In this document: in pieces, positions 7,012-14,444 of the stretch
How positions within the stretch are numbered: the first letter of the stretch is position 1
Layout of the letters: each line of letters starts with the position of its first letter
DNA from: Flavobacteriales bacterium
Lineage (GTDB): Bacteria > Bacteroidota > Bacteroidia > Flavobacteriales_E > Vicingaceae
Direction of reading: 5' to 3'
NCBI GenBank assembly: GCA_016763135.1
Contig: JAESUI010000382.1
Location: 1-20,871, forward strand
DNA length: 20,871 nt
The notes under the pieces: model-generated
Seen by the model: the letters and a program-made list of their open reading frames with translations, nothing else
Databases searched by the model: none
Told to the model about the DNA's origin: nothing
Position numbers and translations under genes: made by a program

Positions 7012-8099
7012 TTCTGTCTATTCATCACTTTGGTTTGAACACGAATGGATTCTTGATGAACTAATTCTAACATTTTTTTTATGAAATCATCACTTAGCCC
7101 AACTTTATCAGCTAAAAAAGATCTATTTTTCAAAATCTGTTCCCACCTTTCTAATTGAAGGATAGTCACATTATTTTCATGCTTATATTCACCTATTTTC
7201 TTAATAATTTCCATTCGAGAAGCGAATTTGTTAATCAATTCTTCATCCAATTCATCAATAACAGTACGTAATTGCTCTAGTTTATTAATAAACTCTTCAC
7301 TCCCAGCATTCTTTTCACGAATAATTAACTGCGCTAACAAGCTTCCTAATTCATTAGGGGTTAATTGTTGCTTTGCATCGCTTTTTGCTTCTACAGGTTT
7401 TATATGACTCTCCAACATCAAACCCTCCATATCTAAATCCAACGCTTTTTGAGATACATAAGGAATCAAATCCTTATCGCCAGCAATATGGCTAGGATCA
7501 CAAAACAGTGGTAATTCTGGACACATTAACTTTAACTCTATTGGAATTTCCCACATCGGTGCATTTCTATAAGATGATTTATCAAAAGATGCAAAGCCTC
7601 TATGGAGTGCCGCTAATTTATTAATCCCAGCAGCATTAATTCTCTCTAAAGCTCCAACCCACAAATTAATGTCAGGTGTAATTGGGTTTTTTACAAAAAC
7701 AGGAATATCAACTCCTTTTAGCGCATCAGCAATTTCTTGAACAGAAAAAGGGTTAACAGTTGTTCGTGCTCCGATCCATAAAATATCTATATCGTTTTTC
7801 AAGCATTCTTCAACATGTTCTGCATTTGCAACTTCTGTAGCAACTGGCAAACCAACTTCTAATCCAGCTTGTTTTAGCCACTTCAAACCTTCAGCACCAA
7901 CTCCTTCAAAAGAATTAGGTCGAGTACGAGGTTTCCAGATCCCTCCACGTAAAATAGATACTTTACCCAGTTTTGAAATTTCCAGAGCTGTTTGAAGCAC
8001 CTGTTCTTCAGATTCAACAGAACAAGGCCCTGAAATAATTAGTGGTGTTTTGTTGGGAAGCCAAGTCTCCTTATTTGCTATGTTCAATTCTAACTTCAC
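7008..8099 (-). CDS. bifunctional DAHP synthase / type II chorismate mutase
   Basis: The N-terminal domain (about 1-262) is a KDO8PS-like (type I-beta) DAHP synthase. It condenses phosphoenolpyruvate and erythrose-4-phosphate, the first step to chorismate. Motifs are ISGPCSVESEEQ (22-33), KPRTRPNSFEGVG (56-68), IGARTTVNP (109-117), KNPITPD (137-143), HRGFASF (166-172) and CDPSHIAG (200-207). The C-terminal domain (about 268-363) is an AroQ-type chorismate mutase giving prephenate, with LRTVIDELDEELINKFASRM and GEYKHENNVTILQLERW. This fusion is common in Bacteroidetes and probably gives feedback control between the two steps. The start is GTG at 8099, as no in-frame ATG lies nearby. The 7-nt gap after dxs indicates one operon. 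Confidence 0.95.
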   Translation of the reverse strand: MKLELNIANKETWLPNKTPLIISGPCSVESEEQVLQTALEISKLGKVSILRGGIWKPRTRPNSFEGVGAEGLKWLKQAGLEVGLPVATEVANAEHVEECLKNDIDILWIGARTTVNPFSVQEIADALKGVDIPVFVKNPITPDINLWVGALERINAAGINKLAALHRGFASFDKSSYRNAPMWEIPIELKLMCPELPLFCDPSHIAGDKDLIPYVSQKALDLDMEGLMLESHIKPVEAKSDAKQQLTPNELGSLLAQLIIREKNAGSEEFINKLEQLRTVIDELDEELINKFASRMEIIKKIGEYKHENNVTILQLERWEQILKNRSFLADKVGLSDDFIKKMLELVHQESIRVQTKVMNRQN

Positions 8100-8106
8100 G
8101 AAACAA

Positions 8107-10038
8107 TTAAGCTAAGGCTTTATTTTCTTGAGATTCTAACAAAGATTTTACTGTAGCAAAGATTGCCTTATCATCAAAATGACATTCATCGTACAACTCT
8201 GCTTGAGTTCCATGCTCTATAAATTTATCAGGAATACCCAAACGCTTCACTTCTGCTTGGTAATTGTTATCTGCCATAAACTCCAACACCGCACTTCCCA
8301 TTCCGCCCATTATTGAACCATTTTCTACAGTAATTACTTTCTTAAACTTACCGAAAACTTCATGTAGCAGTATTTCATCAATAGGTTTCACAAAACGCAT
8401 ATCATAATGCGCAATATGAATTCCTTCTCTATCTAACTCCGTACAGGCTTTAACAGCTTTATTTCCAATATCTCCAATCGTTAAAATAGCGATATCATCA
8501 CCATTCTTAACCCTTCTTCCTGTTCCTATTTTTATTTTTTTGAAAGGAGTTTTCCACTCCACCATTGTCCCTGTCCCTCTAGGGTAGCGAATAGAAAATG
8601 GTCCATTATTATCTGCTTGAGCAGTATACATTAAATTTCTTAGTTCCTCCTCATTCATTGGAGCAGAAACGATCATATTTGGAATACACCTCATGTAAGC
8701 CAAATCATAAGCTCCATGATGAGTTGAACCATCAGCCCCAACCAGACCTCCTCTATCCAAACAAAATACAACATGTAAATTTTGTAATGCTACATCATGT
8801 ATCACTTGATCGTATGCTCGCTGCATAAACGAAGAATAAATATTGCAAAAAGGAATTAATCCTTGAGTTGCCATTCCCGCAGAAAATGTAACAGCATGCT
8901 GTTCAGCAATCCCTACATCAAAAGCTCTATCTGGCATCGCTTTCATCATAATATTTAATGAGCAACCTGAAGGCATTGCTGGAGTTACTCCAACTATTTT
9001 ATCATTTTTTTCTGCTAATTCTACTATTGTGTGACCAAAAACATCTTGGTATTTAGGTGGTTCAGGATTCTTAGGAGTAATCTTAATAATCTCTCCTGTG
9101 TCTTTATTAAATATTCCTGGAGCATGCCACTGAGTAGTATTTCCCTCTTCGGCAGGCTGATATCCTTTCCCTTTTTCGGTAATACAATGCAATATTTTAG
9201 GTCCTGGAATATCTTTTAAATCTTCTAAAACTTTTGCTAAATAATTGACATCATGCCCATCGATTGGTCCAAAATACCTAAAATTTAACGCCTCAAATAA
9301 ATTACTCTGTTTTAATAATGTTGATTTTATTCCGTTCTCTATTTTCTGAACAATAGATTGAGCATTAGGTCCGAACTTACTCACTTTTCCTAACAAATGC
9401 CAAACCTCATCTTTTACTTTATTGTAAGTATGTGAAGTAGTAATATCTGTTAAATAATCCTTTAACGCACCAACATTAGGGTCAATTGCCATACAATTGT
9501 CATTCAAAACAATTAATAAATTAGCATCCTCAACACCTCCGTGGTTCATTCCTTCAAAAGCCAGTCCAGCAGTCATAGATCCATCACCAATAATAGCAAC
9601 ATGTTGTCTATCTTCTTTTTTATATTTTGAAGCAACAGCCATTCCTAATGCTGCCGAAATTGAAGTAGAAGAATGTCCTACCGCAAAAGCATCATACTCA
9701 CTTTCTGATGGTTTTGGAAAACCACTAATTCCTTTATAAACTCTATTGGTATGAAACTGCTCTCTACGTCCAGTCAATATTTTATGCCCGTAAGCTTGAT
9801 GGCCTACATCCCAAATCAATTTATCATCTGGAGTATTAAAAACATAATGAAGTGCAACCGTCAATTCTACAACGCCTAAACTTGCGCCAAAATGCCCTCC
9901 TTTTTGAGAAACCACATCAACAATAAAATCTCTTAATTCCTCACATAATTGAGGCAATTCGTCTTCAGAAATTTTCTCTCTTAAGTCTTTTGGAATATTT
10001 ATTTGCTCTAGTAGCTTTCCTGTTTTATAATCAGTCAT
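8107..10038 (-). CDS. dxs: 1-deoxy-D-xylulose-5-phosphate synthase
   Basis: Dxs is the thiamine-diphosphate enzyme that joins pyruvate and glyceraldehyde-3-phosphate, the first committed step of the MEP isoprenoid pathway; its product also feeds thiamine and pyridoxal synthesis. The 643-residue length is normal. Motifs are GGHFGASLGVVELTVALH (47-64), DVGHQAYGHKILTGR with H80, and the diphosphate/Mg site GDGSMTAG (151-158) with ND at 179-180. Later come RYFGPIDGHD, AEQHAVTFSAG with the catalytic Glu, and the LDRGGLVGADGSTHHGAYD region of the pyrimidine domain, then a transketolase C-terminal domain. It is followed by the DAHP synthase gene after 7 nt, so isoprenoid and aromatic precursor genes share a transcript. 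Confidence 0.97.
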   Translation of the reverse strand: MTDYKTGKLLEQINIPKDLREKISEDELPQLCEELRDFIVDVVSQKGGHFGASLGVVELTVALHYVFNTPDDKLIWDVGHQAYGHKILTGRREQFHTNRVYKGISGFPKPSESEYDAFAVGHSSTSISAALGMAVASKYKKEDRQHVAIIGDGSMTAGLAFEGMNHGGVEDANLLIVLNDNCMAIDPNVGALKDYLTDITTSHTYNKVKDEVWHLLGKVSKFGPNAQSIVQKIENGIKSTLLKQSNLFEALNFRYFGPIDGHDVNYLAKVLEDLKDIPGPKILHCITEKGKGYQPAEEGNTTQWHAPGIFNKDTGEIIKITPKNPEPPKYQDVFGHTIVELAEKNDKIVGVTPAMPSGCSLNIMMKAMPDRAFDVGIAEQHAVTFSAGMATQGLIPFCNIYSSFMQRAYDQVIHDVALQNLHVVFCLDRGGLVGADGSTHHGAYDLAYMRCIPNMIVSAPMNEEELRNLMYTAQADNNGPFSIRYPRGTGTMVEWKTPFKKIKIGTGRRVKNGDDIAILTIGDIGNKAVKACTELDREGIHIAHYDMRFVKPIDEILLHEVFGKFKKVITVENGSIMGGMGSAVLEFMADNNYQAEVKRLGIPDKFIEHGTQAELYDECHFDDKAIFATVKSLLESQENKALA

Positions 10039-10058
10039 GTAATCGGATTATTACCTTA

Positions 10059-10066
10059 CAAAGATA
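10059..10066 (-). promoter_or_regulatory. -7 element of dxs
   Basis: On the minus strand TATCTTTG matches TAnnTTTG and lies 20 nt before the dxs ATG. No convincing -33 TTG is at the right distance. No terminator is visible between this site and the stop of the upstream gene at 10167, so some read-through from the sigma unit is possible. Confidence 0.45.
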
Positions 10067-10166
10067 GTCAATATTTATCAATGAAATGAACTGTTTAACT
10101 AACAAGATATTGTTGAAATTATCAGAGAATAGAGTAGCGTTAACAAGATTTAACAAAGCTCAAAGG

Positions 10167-11308
10167 TTATTCCCACAAATTGACAGCGGTTTTCTTTACA
10201 TGTCTTTCACCATCTTTACCGATAGCTACTACGGTCATGTAATATTGGCCTTGAATCAAAAGGTTACCGTTTTGATTTCTCCCGTCCCAAACGTCATCAA
10301 CAGAATTCATAAAATAAACTGGATTTCCTTTACTATCTACTATTTGGACCTGTATTTTTTCTATGTTTTTGCCTCTAACTTTAAGAAAATCATTTATACC
10401 ATCCCCATTAGGAGAAATTGAATTTTGTAAAGGAGTCTGAATTGAAGAACTATAATTTTTCTCTACAATAATTGTAATATAATCTTCTTTCTATTTCCTT
10501 CATTATCTATCCCCGTTAACTTAACCCTATAAGTTCCTTCTTTTTGAAACATATGAATTGGAGATTCTTCATTAGTTTCATCAGAGTCATCACTAAAATC
10601 CCAATAGTACTGAACACCATCACCAATAGCATCAAACTGAACAGTTAGTGGAACCTTCCCTTTAATTACGTCAACATTTATTTTAACAGATAATTTCTCT
10701 ACAATCTCAGGTTTCACTGATTGACCTAATTTTTTAGAAGCAGGTTTAACAAAAGTCTTATTGAAATTATTTGCCGTTTCACTTTCTGTACTTGTTTCAG
10801 ATGATTCAGCATTACTAATCGTAATTTCTTTATTATTCTCAGATTGATTTGTAGTATTCTCTAGAACTTCATTATCATTTTCTACTGAAAAATCATCTTC
10901 AATCTGAACAGCATATTCAGGCGTTTGGTTCTCCCCTTTAGTAAATTCTGTATTTATAGTAGGAGTTTTTTCAACTAGTGTTTCAGCGACAACATCCTCA
11001 GCAACAATATTTTCTGTAGCAAGATTCTCTGTAACAACATTTCCCTTATCCTCGAAAAGTTCTGGAATAAAATAAGCAGAAGTAGCAACCGCACTAACCA
11101 GTACAACTCCAGCAACAATCTTTAATGCTAGAGATTTACCTACGGTACTTGCAACAGCAGACGGATCAACTTGTGGAGTTGAGCCGCTACCAGAACCTGA
11201 TGAAATTGAATTTTGAATGTTGTTCCATACACTTGGATCAACATTCGATTCAAAGCCATCAAATGCTTGCTTAAAAACTTCTTCAATATTTTCTAATCCG
11301 TCTTTCAA
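10167..11308 (-). pseudogene. frameshifted membrane anti-sigma-like protein with PKD and gliding-motility C-terminal (CHU_C) domains
   Basis: As read, translation stops after 281 residues (11308-10463). Shifting frame by one base after R273, near 10484-10490 where GAAAG probably replaces GAAAAG, restores a 380-residue protein ending at 10167. Its layout is: cytoplasmic N-terminus (1-58, with IEEVFKQAFDGFESNVDPSVW, like anti-sigma or DUF-type helices); one membrane span (60-80); an acidic, low-complexity Glu/Asn/Thr/Ser linker (85-200); a PKD domain (about 205-282, with YYWDFSDDSDE); and a CHU_C domain (298-380, with ISPNGDGINDF and WDGRNQNG). There is no N-terminal signal peptide. The start is a TTG one nucleotide after the sigma-factor stop, so translation is coupled. 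The role, sensing at the envelope and holding the sigma factor, is inferred. The shift may be a sequence error. Confidence 0.75.
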
Positions 11309-11309
11309 T

Positions 11310-11852
11310 TTATAGTACTTTTTCCTTTATTAATATTTTTTGCAAATATGCTCTAGCTCTAGAGAATTGTGATTTAGATGTATTTACTGAAATATTTAAC
11401 TCTTCTGCTATTTCTTTGTGCGAATAACCTTCAATTACATACATATTAAATACCGTTTTAAACCCTGTTGGCATACTTTGAATTACTTTTAGTAAATCTT
11501 GTGCCGACAATGCATCAACAGCATTCTCATTGTGATTATGTAATTGATAATCCACTTTATCTATTTCAACATTATTCATCAACTTTTTATTTTTACGAAT
11601 ATTGTCTAAAGCAGTATTTACAATAATTTTTCTAATCCAACCTTCTAAAGAACCTTTATGGTTATACATGTCTAATTTTTCAAAGACTTTGATAAACCCC
11701 ATTTGTAAAACATCTTGCGCCTCATCCGAATTCTTAGAGTACCTTAAACATACTCCCATCATTCTTCTTGAATAAAACTCGAATAGTTGCTTTTGAGCAA
11801 GAGTATCTTTTTCAAGACACTTATTGACCAACTGCTCTTCATTCATTTTCAT
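11310..11852 (-). CDS. ECF-type RNA polymerase sigma factor
   Basis: A 180-residue sigma-70 factor of the Bacteroidetes ECF type. Region 2 spans about 20-95: LFEFYSRRMMGVCLRYSKNS, then DEAQDVLQMGFIKVFEKLDMYNHKGSLEGWIRKIIVNTALDNIRKNK. Region 4 is at about 120-175: MPTGFKTVFNMYVIEGYSHKEIAEELNISVNTSKSQFSRARAYLQKIL, with a helix-turn-helix. The next gene starts 1 nt after the stop and encodes a single-pass membrane protein with an N-terminal cytoplasmic part, the usual arrangement of an ECF factor and its anti-sigma. It differs from the sigma factor at 355-834 in sequence and partner type, so they are separate signalling modules. Confidence 0.95.
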   Translation of the reverse strand: MKMNEEQLVNKCLEKDTLAQKQLFEFYSRRMMGVCLRYSKNSDEAQDVLQMGFIKVFEKLDMYNHKGSLEGWIRKIIVNTALDNIRKNKKLMNNVEIDKVDYQLHNHNENAVDALSAQDLLKVIQSMPTGFKTVFNMYVIEGYSHKEIAEELNISVNTSKSQFSRARAYLQKILIKEKVL

Positions 11853-11897
11853 TTATTCAGTGTTAAGATGTTTTTTAATACAAAAAGGTTGCATTAA

Positions 11898-11905
11898 CAA
11901 ATATA
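11898..11905 (-). promoter_or_regulatory. -7 element of the ECF sigma / CHU_C protein operon
   Basis: On the minus strand TATATTTG matches TAnnTTTG, about 45 nt before the sigma ATG at 11852. A TTTG lies upstream, but at only 8 nt it is too close to be the -33. The form is that of the housekeeping sigma, so basal expression need not depend on autoregulation. Confidence 0.45.
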
Positions 11906-11937
11906 AAGTTAAACAAATCCATCTATCAGTTTATTTT

Positions 11938-11945
11938 TACCTTTG
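11938..11945 (+). promoter_or_regulatory. -7 element of the DUF1702-like gene
   Basis: TACCTTTG matches TAnnTTTG, 33 nt before the ATG at 11979. A TTG in frame with the gene (11943-11945) is the end of this element and therefore cannot be the start codon. It is divergent from the sigma-factor promoter at 11898-11905. Confidence 0.5.
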
Positions 11946-11978
11946 GTTTTTTCTTTTATTAAAATTAAGAAATTTATA

Positions 11979-12803
11979 ATGGTAACTGTAAAAGATAAAA
12001 TGACTCTTATTCAATCTATATTTATAGATTCGAAAGAAAAAGGGCTATCTATTACTAACCATTCTGAGTTAAATAAAGCTTTATTAAGTAATGACGGTGA
12101 ATTTATTTCTATTGCTTACGAAGCTGCATCCATGGGAATTGCCATTAATAGTATTAAAAATAATAACTCATTAGTTATCTGGAATGAATTCTATCAAAAT
12201 TATGGATTGAAACATGCTGTCCAAATACATGTTGGATTAGGCTGGGCTTTATCTGAACTAAATTTAGACCTAAATTCATATAGCAATGACTTTGAACCAC
12301 TTTTAAAATACAGAGTTATTGATGGGTTTGCATATTATGATGGAAAATTTAAAAGAAGGCAAGCTGTTAGAATGCAGCAAATCCCAGAAAACTTAGACGA
12401 TTTAAGCATAAGAGCCTACAACCAAGGCTTAGGAAGGAGTTTTTGGTACATTGCTCAAGCAGAAGTTGAAAAGTTAGTTCGAATGATTAACATTTTCCCT
12501 GAAGAAAGGCATTATGATATGTGGAGAGGCGTTGGTGTAGCTGTTGCATATGTTGGTGGGGCAGATTCAATTATTTTAGAAGAATTAATTCAGGCTGCAA
12601 GTAAACATATTACTGCTTTTAAGTGTGGTATTGCTATAGCAACACATACCAAAGAAAAAGCAAATGCAACATCTGATACCACTCAAAAAATTTGTGATGT
12701 TGTTTTTAGCTTAAAAACTAAAGATATTTATGGAAAATTAACCCAGCTAGAAAAAGAAAACACCTATTTTAATTGGATTAAAAACATCGAAGCTCAATTA
12801 TGA
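11979..12803 (+). CDS. DUF1702 family protein
   Basis: A 274-residue cytoplasmic protein with no signal peptide or membrane span. The stretches YNQGLGRSFWYIAQAEVEKLVRMI, FPEERHYDMWRGVGVAVAYVGGAD and KHITAFKCGIAIA look like DUF1702. That family is uncharacterised and was first noticed near enediyne polyketide genes, but also occurs widely without them. Its helical, repeat-like pattern (GLGxxxWY, later GVGxAxxYxGG) resembles TPR-like scaffolds, but I cannot assign an activity. I chose the ATG at 11979; the longer frame from TTG at 11943 begins inside a -7 element. The last 4 nt overlap the rsmI start (ATGA), so the two are translationally coupled. Confidence 0.7.
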   Translation: MVTVKDKMTLIQSIFIDSKEKGLSITNHSELNKALLSNDGEFISIAYEAASMGIAINSIKNNNSLVIWNEFYQNYGLKHAVQIHVGLGWALSELNLDLNSYSNDFEPLLKYRVIDGFAYYDGKFKRRQAVRMQQIPENLDDLSIRAYNQGLGRSFWYIAQAEVEKLVRMINIFPEERHYDMWRGVGVAVAYVGGADSIILEELIQAASKHITAFKCGIAIATHTKEKANATSDTTQKICDVVFSLKTKDIYGKLTQLEKENTYFNWIKNIEAQL

Positions 12804-13471
12804 AATTATATATCATACCTACCCCAATTGGCAATTTAGAAGACATCACCTTACGCGCTTTAAAAATCCTTAAAGAAGTAGATGTTATCCTTGCAGAAGA
12901 TACTAGGCAAACTTCTAAGCTTTTAAAGCATTATGAAATTAACAAAAAATTGGTGGCTCATCATCAACACAATGAGCATAAAACACTAGAACGAATTATT
13001 GACTCTATAAAAAATGGAGAACAAATGGCGTTGGTTAGTGATGCTGGGACTCCAGCTATTTCAGATCCTGGGTTTTTATTAGTTAGAGAATGTATTAAAA
13101 ATGATATAGAAATAGAATGTTTACCAGGCGCAACAGCTTTTGTTCCTGCCTTAGTTAATTCTGGACTACCTTGTGATAAATTTGTTTTTGAAGGTTTTTT
13201 ACCTCATAAAAAAGGGAGACAAACACGCTTAAAACTTTTAGCAGAAGAGACAAGAACAATTATCTTTTATGAATCTCCACACCGATTAATTAAAACATTA
13301 AAACAATTTGCGGAATATTTTGGAGAAGAAAGACAAGTTTCCGTTTCAAGAGAAATCACCAAAATACATGAAGAAAACATTAGAGGTACAGTTCTTGAGT
13401 TAATCAATTACTATGAAACAAATACCCTTAAAGGGGAAATTGTAATAATCGTAAATGGACATGAAAAATAG
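12800..13471 (+). CDS. rsmI: 16S rRNA (cytidine1402-2'-O)-methyltransferase
   Basis: RsmI uses S-adenosylmethionine to 2'-O-methylate C1402 in the decoding centre of 16S rRNA, helping translation fidelity. The 223-residue protein has the tetrapyrrole-methylase-like fold. Motifs are PTPIGNLEDITLRAL (7-21), LAEDTRQTSKLL (31-42), SDAGTPAISDPG (80-91) and the FYESPHR stretch. It is slightly shorter than the E. coli enzyme (286 residues) because the C-terminal extension is missing, which is usual in Bacteroidetes. It overlaps the DUF1702-like gene by 4 nt upstream and the esterase gene by up to 17 nt downstream. Confidence 0.96.
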   Translation: MKLYIIPTPIGNLEDITLRALKILKEVDVILAEDTRQTSKLLKHYEINKKLVAHHQHNEHKTLERIIDSIKNGEQMALVSDAGTPAISDPGFLLVRECIKNDIEIECLPGATAFVPALVNSGLPCDKFVFEGFLPHKKGRQTRLKLLAEETRTIIFYESPHRLIKTLKQFAEYFGEERQVSVSREITKIHEENIRGTVLELINYYETNTLKGEIVIIVNGHEK

Positions 13472-14345
13472 GTTCTTTTTAATACTAATCCTCTTAATTA
13501 GTTCTAATCTTCTAATTGGTCAATCACTTAAAAACGTAAGTAAATTTGGAAGAAACCCCGGTATGTTAAAAATGTACCTGCACGTTCCAAAAAACTTAGA
13601 TAAAACTAAAGGGCCTCCATTGGTTCTCGTTTTGCATGGCTGTACTCAAACTGCAAAAAGCATAGGTGCTGCTACTGGGTGGAATAAATTAGCAGATTCT
13701 TTAGGCTTTATTGTTCTTTACCCAGAACAACGAATGCTCAACAATGTGAGTAAATGTTTTAACTTTTTTATCGGAATGAAAGCTAAAAAAGATAAAGGTG
13801 AAACAGCTTCCATAAGAAACATGATTGATTATATGTATAATAAATACAAAATTGACTCATCTATGGTTTTTATTACTGGCATGTCTGCTGGAGCTGGAAT
13901 GAGTAATGTATTATTAAATGCCTACCCAGAAGTATTTAATGCTGGAGCCTTATTAGCTGCCCCTCCAACTTTACTTGACGGACTTAATGAAACATCAACA
14001 ATCATCCCTAGAATTGTAATTATACAAGGGGATGAAGACAACGTTACTAATCCAAAAATGGGAGAAAAAGTACTAACACAATGGATTACAAAAAACAAAA
14101 TGGATTCTACTAATTTAAAAGTAGAAGAGAATTTTATGGGCAACAATCTACTAAGTACAAGGTCGTACTACAATTCAGAAAAAGAATTAAAAATAGTAAT
14201 GCTTAATATTAAAAACACTGGGCACAAAATTTTAATTGATCCAGGAGAAAGTCTAGAACAAGGTGGAAGATCAGGAATTCATACCAAAGACATTGATTTT
14301 CATTCCACTTATTGGTTAGCTAAATTTTTCGGTTTAGTTCAATAA
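13455..14345 (+). CDS. secreted PHB-depolymerase-family esterase
   Basis: A 296-residue exported hydrolase of the PHB depolymerase / LpqC / feruloyl-esterase-like group. A signal peptide is present (NRFFLILILLISSNLLIGQ, cleavage near residue 22). The mature part has LVLHGCTQTAKSI (oxyanion region), GWNKLADSLGFIVLYPEQ, the nucleophile elbow GMSAGAGMS with S144, a likely Asp in IQGDEDNVTNP and a His in NTGHKILIDPG. The family cleaves polyester or aryl-ester bonds; the real substrate is unknown. Two starts are possible, ATG at 13455 and at 13461; the second gives a cleaner signal peptide (MKNRFF). Either start lies within the end of rsmI, so translation is coupled. Confidence 0.85.
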   Translation: MDMKNRFFLILILLISSNLLIGQSLKNVSKFGRNPGMLKMYLHVPKNLDKTKGPPLVLVLHGCTQTAKSIGAATGWNKLADSLGFIVLYPEQRMLNNVSKCFNFFIGMKAKKDKGETASIRNMIDYMYNKYKIDSSMVFITGMSAGAGMSNVLLNAYPEVFNAGALLAAPPTLLDGLNETSTIIPRIVIIQGDEDNVTNPKMGEKVLTQWITKNKMDSTNLKVEENFMGNNLLSTRSYYNSEKELKIVMLNIKNTGHKILIDPGESLEQGGRSGIHTKDIDFHSTYWLAKFFGLVQ

Positions 14346-14389
14346 TTATTCATTTCAAATCTAATAACAATACTAATTTAAATCATAAA

Positions 14390-14416
14390 TTGGCAGCTCG
14401 AAAACAATTACTTTCG
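14390..14416 (+). promoter_or_regulatory. possible promoter of the halogenase-like gene
   Basis: TTG (14390-14392) is followed after 16 nt by TACTTTCG (14409-14416), a one-mismatch form of TAnnTTTG, 28 nt before the ATG. The spacing is shorter than usual. The secreted-protein gene at 18586 has a similar TTCG-ending element. Confidence 0.35.
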
Positions 14417-14444
14417 ATTCATAAATTACAATAAAAACAAGACC

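Noticed and set aside
10086..10421. A 111-codon plus-strand frame between dxs and the PKD-protein gene
   Set aside because: Most of it is antisense to the CHU_C domain, which is clearly coding on the minus strand (SPNGDGIND, WDGRNQNG). The plus-strand product has no recognisable features.
10463..10500. Programmed -1 frameshifting as the explanation of the broken CHU_C gene
   Set aside because: No slippery X-XXY-YYZ heptamer or downstream structure is visible at the junction; a lost base in a short A run is simpler.
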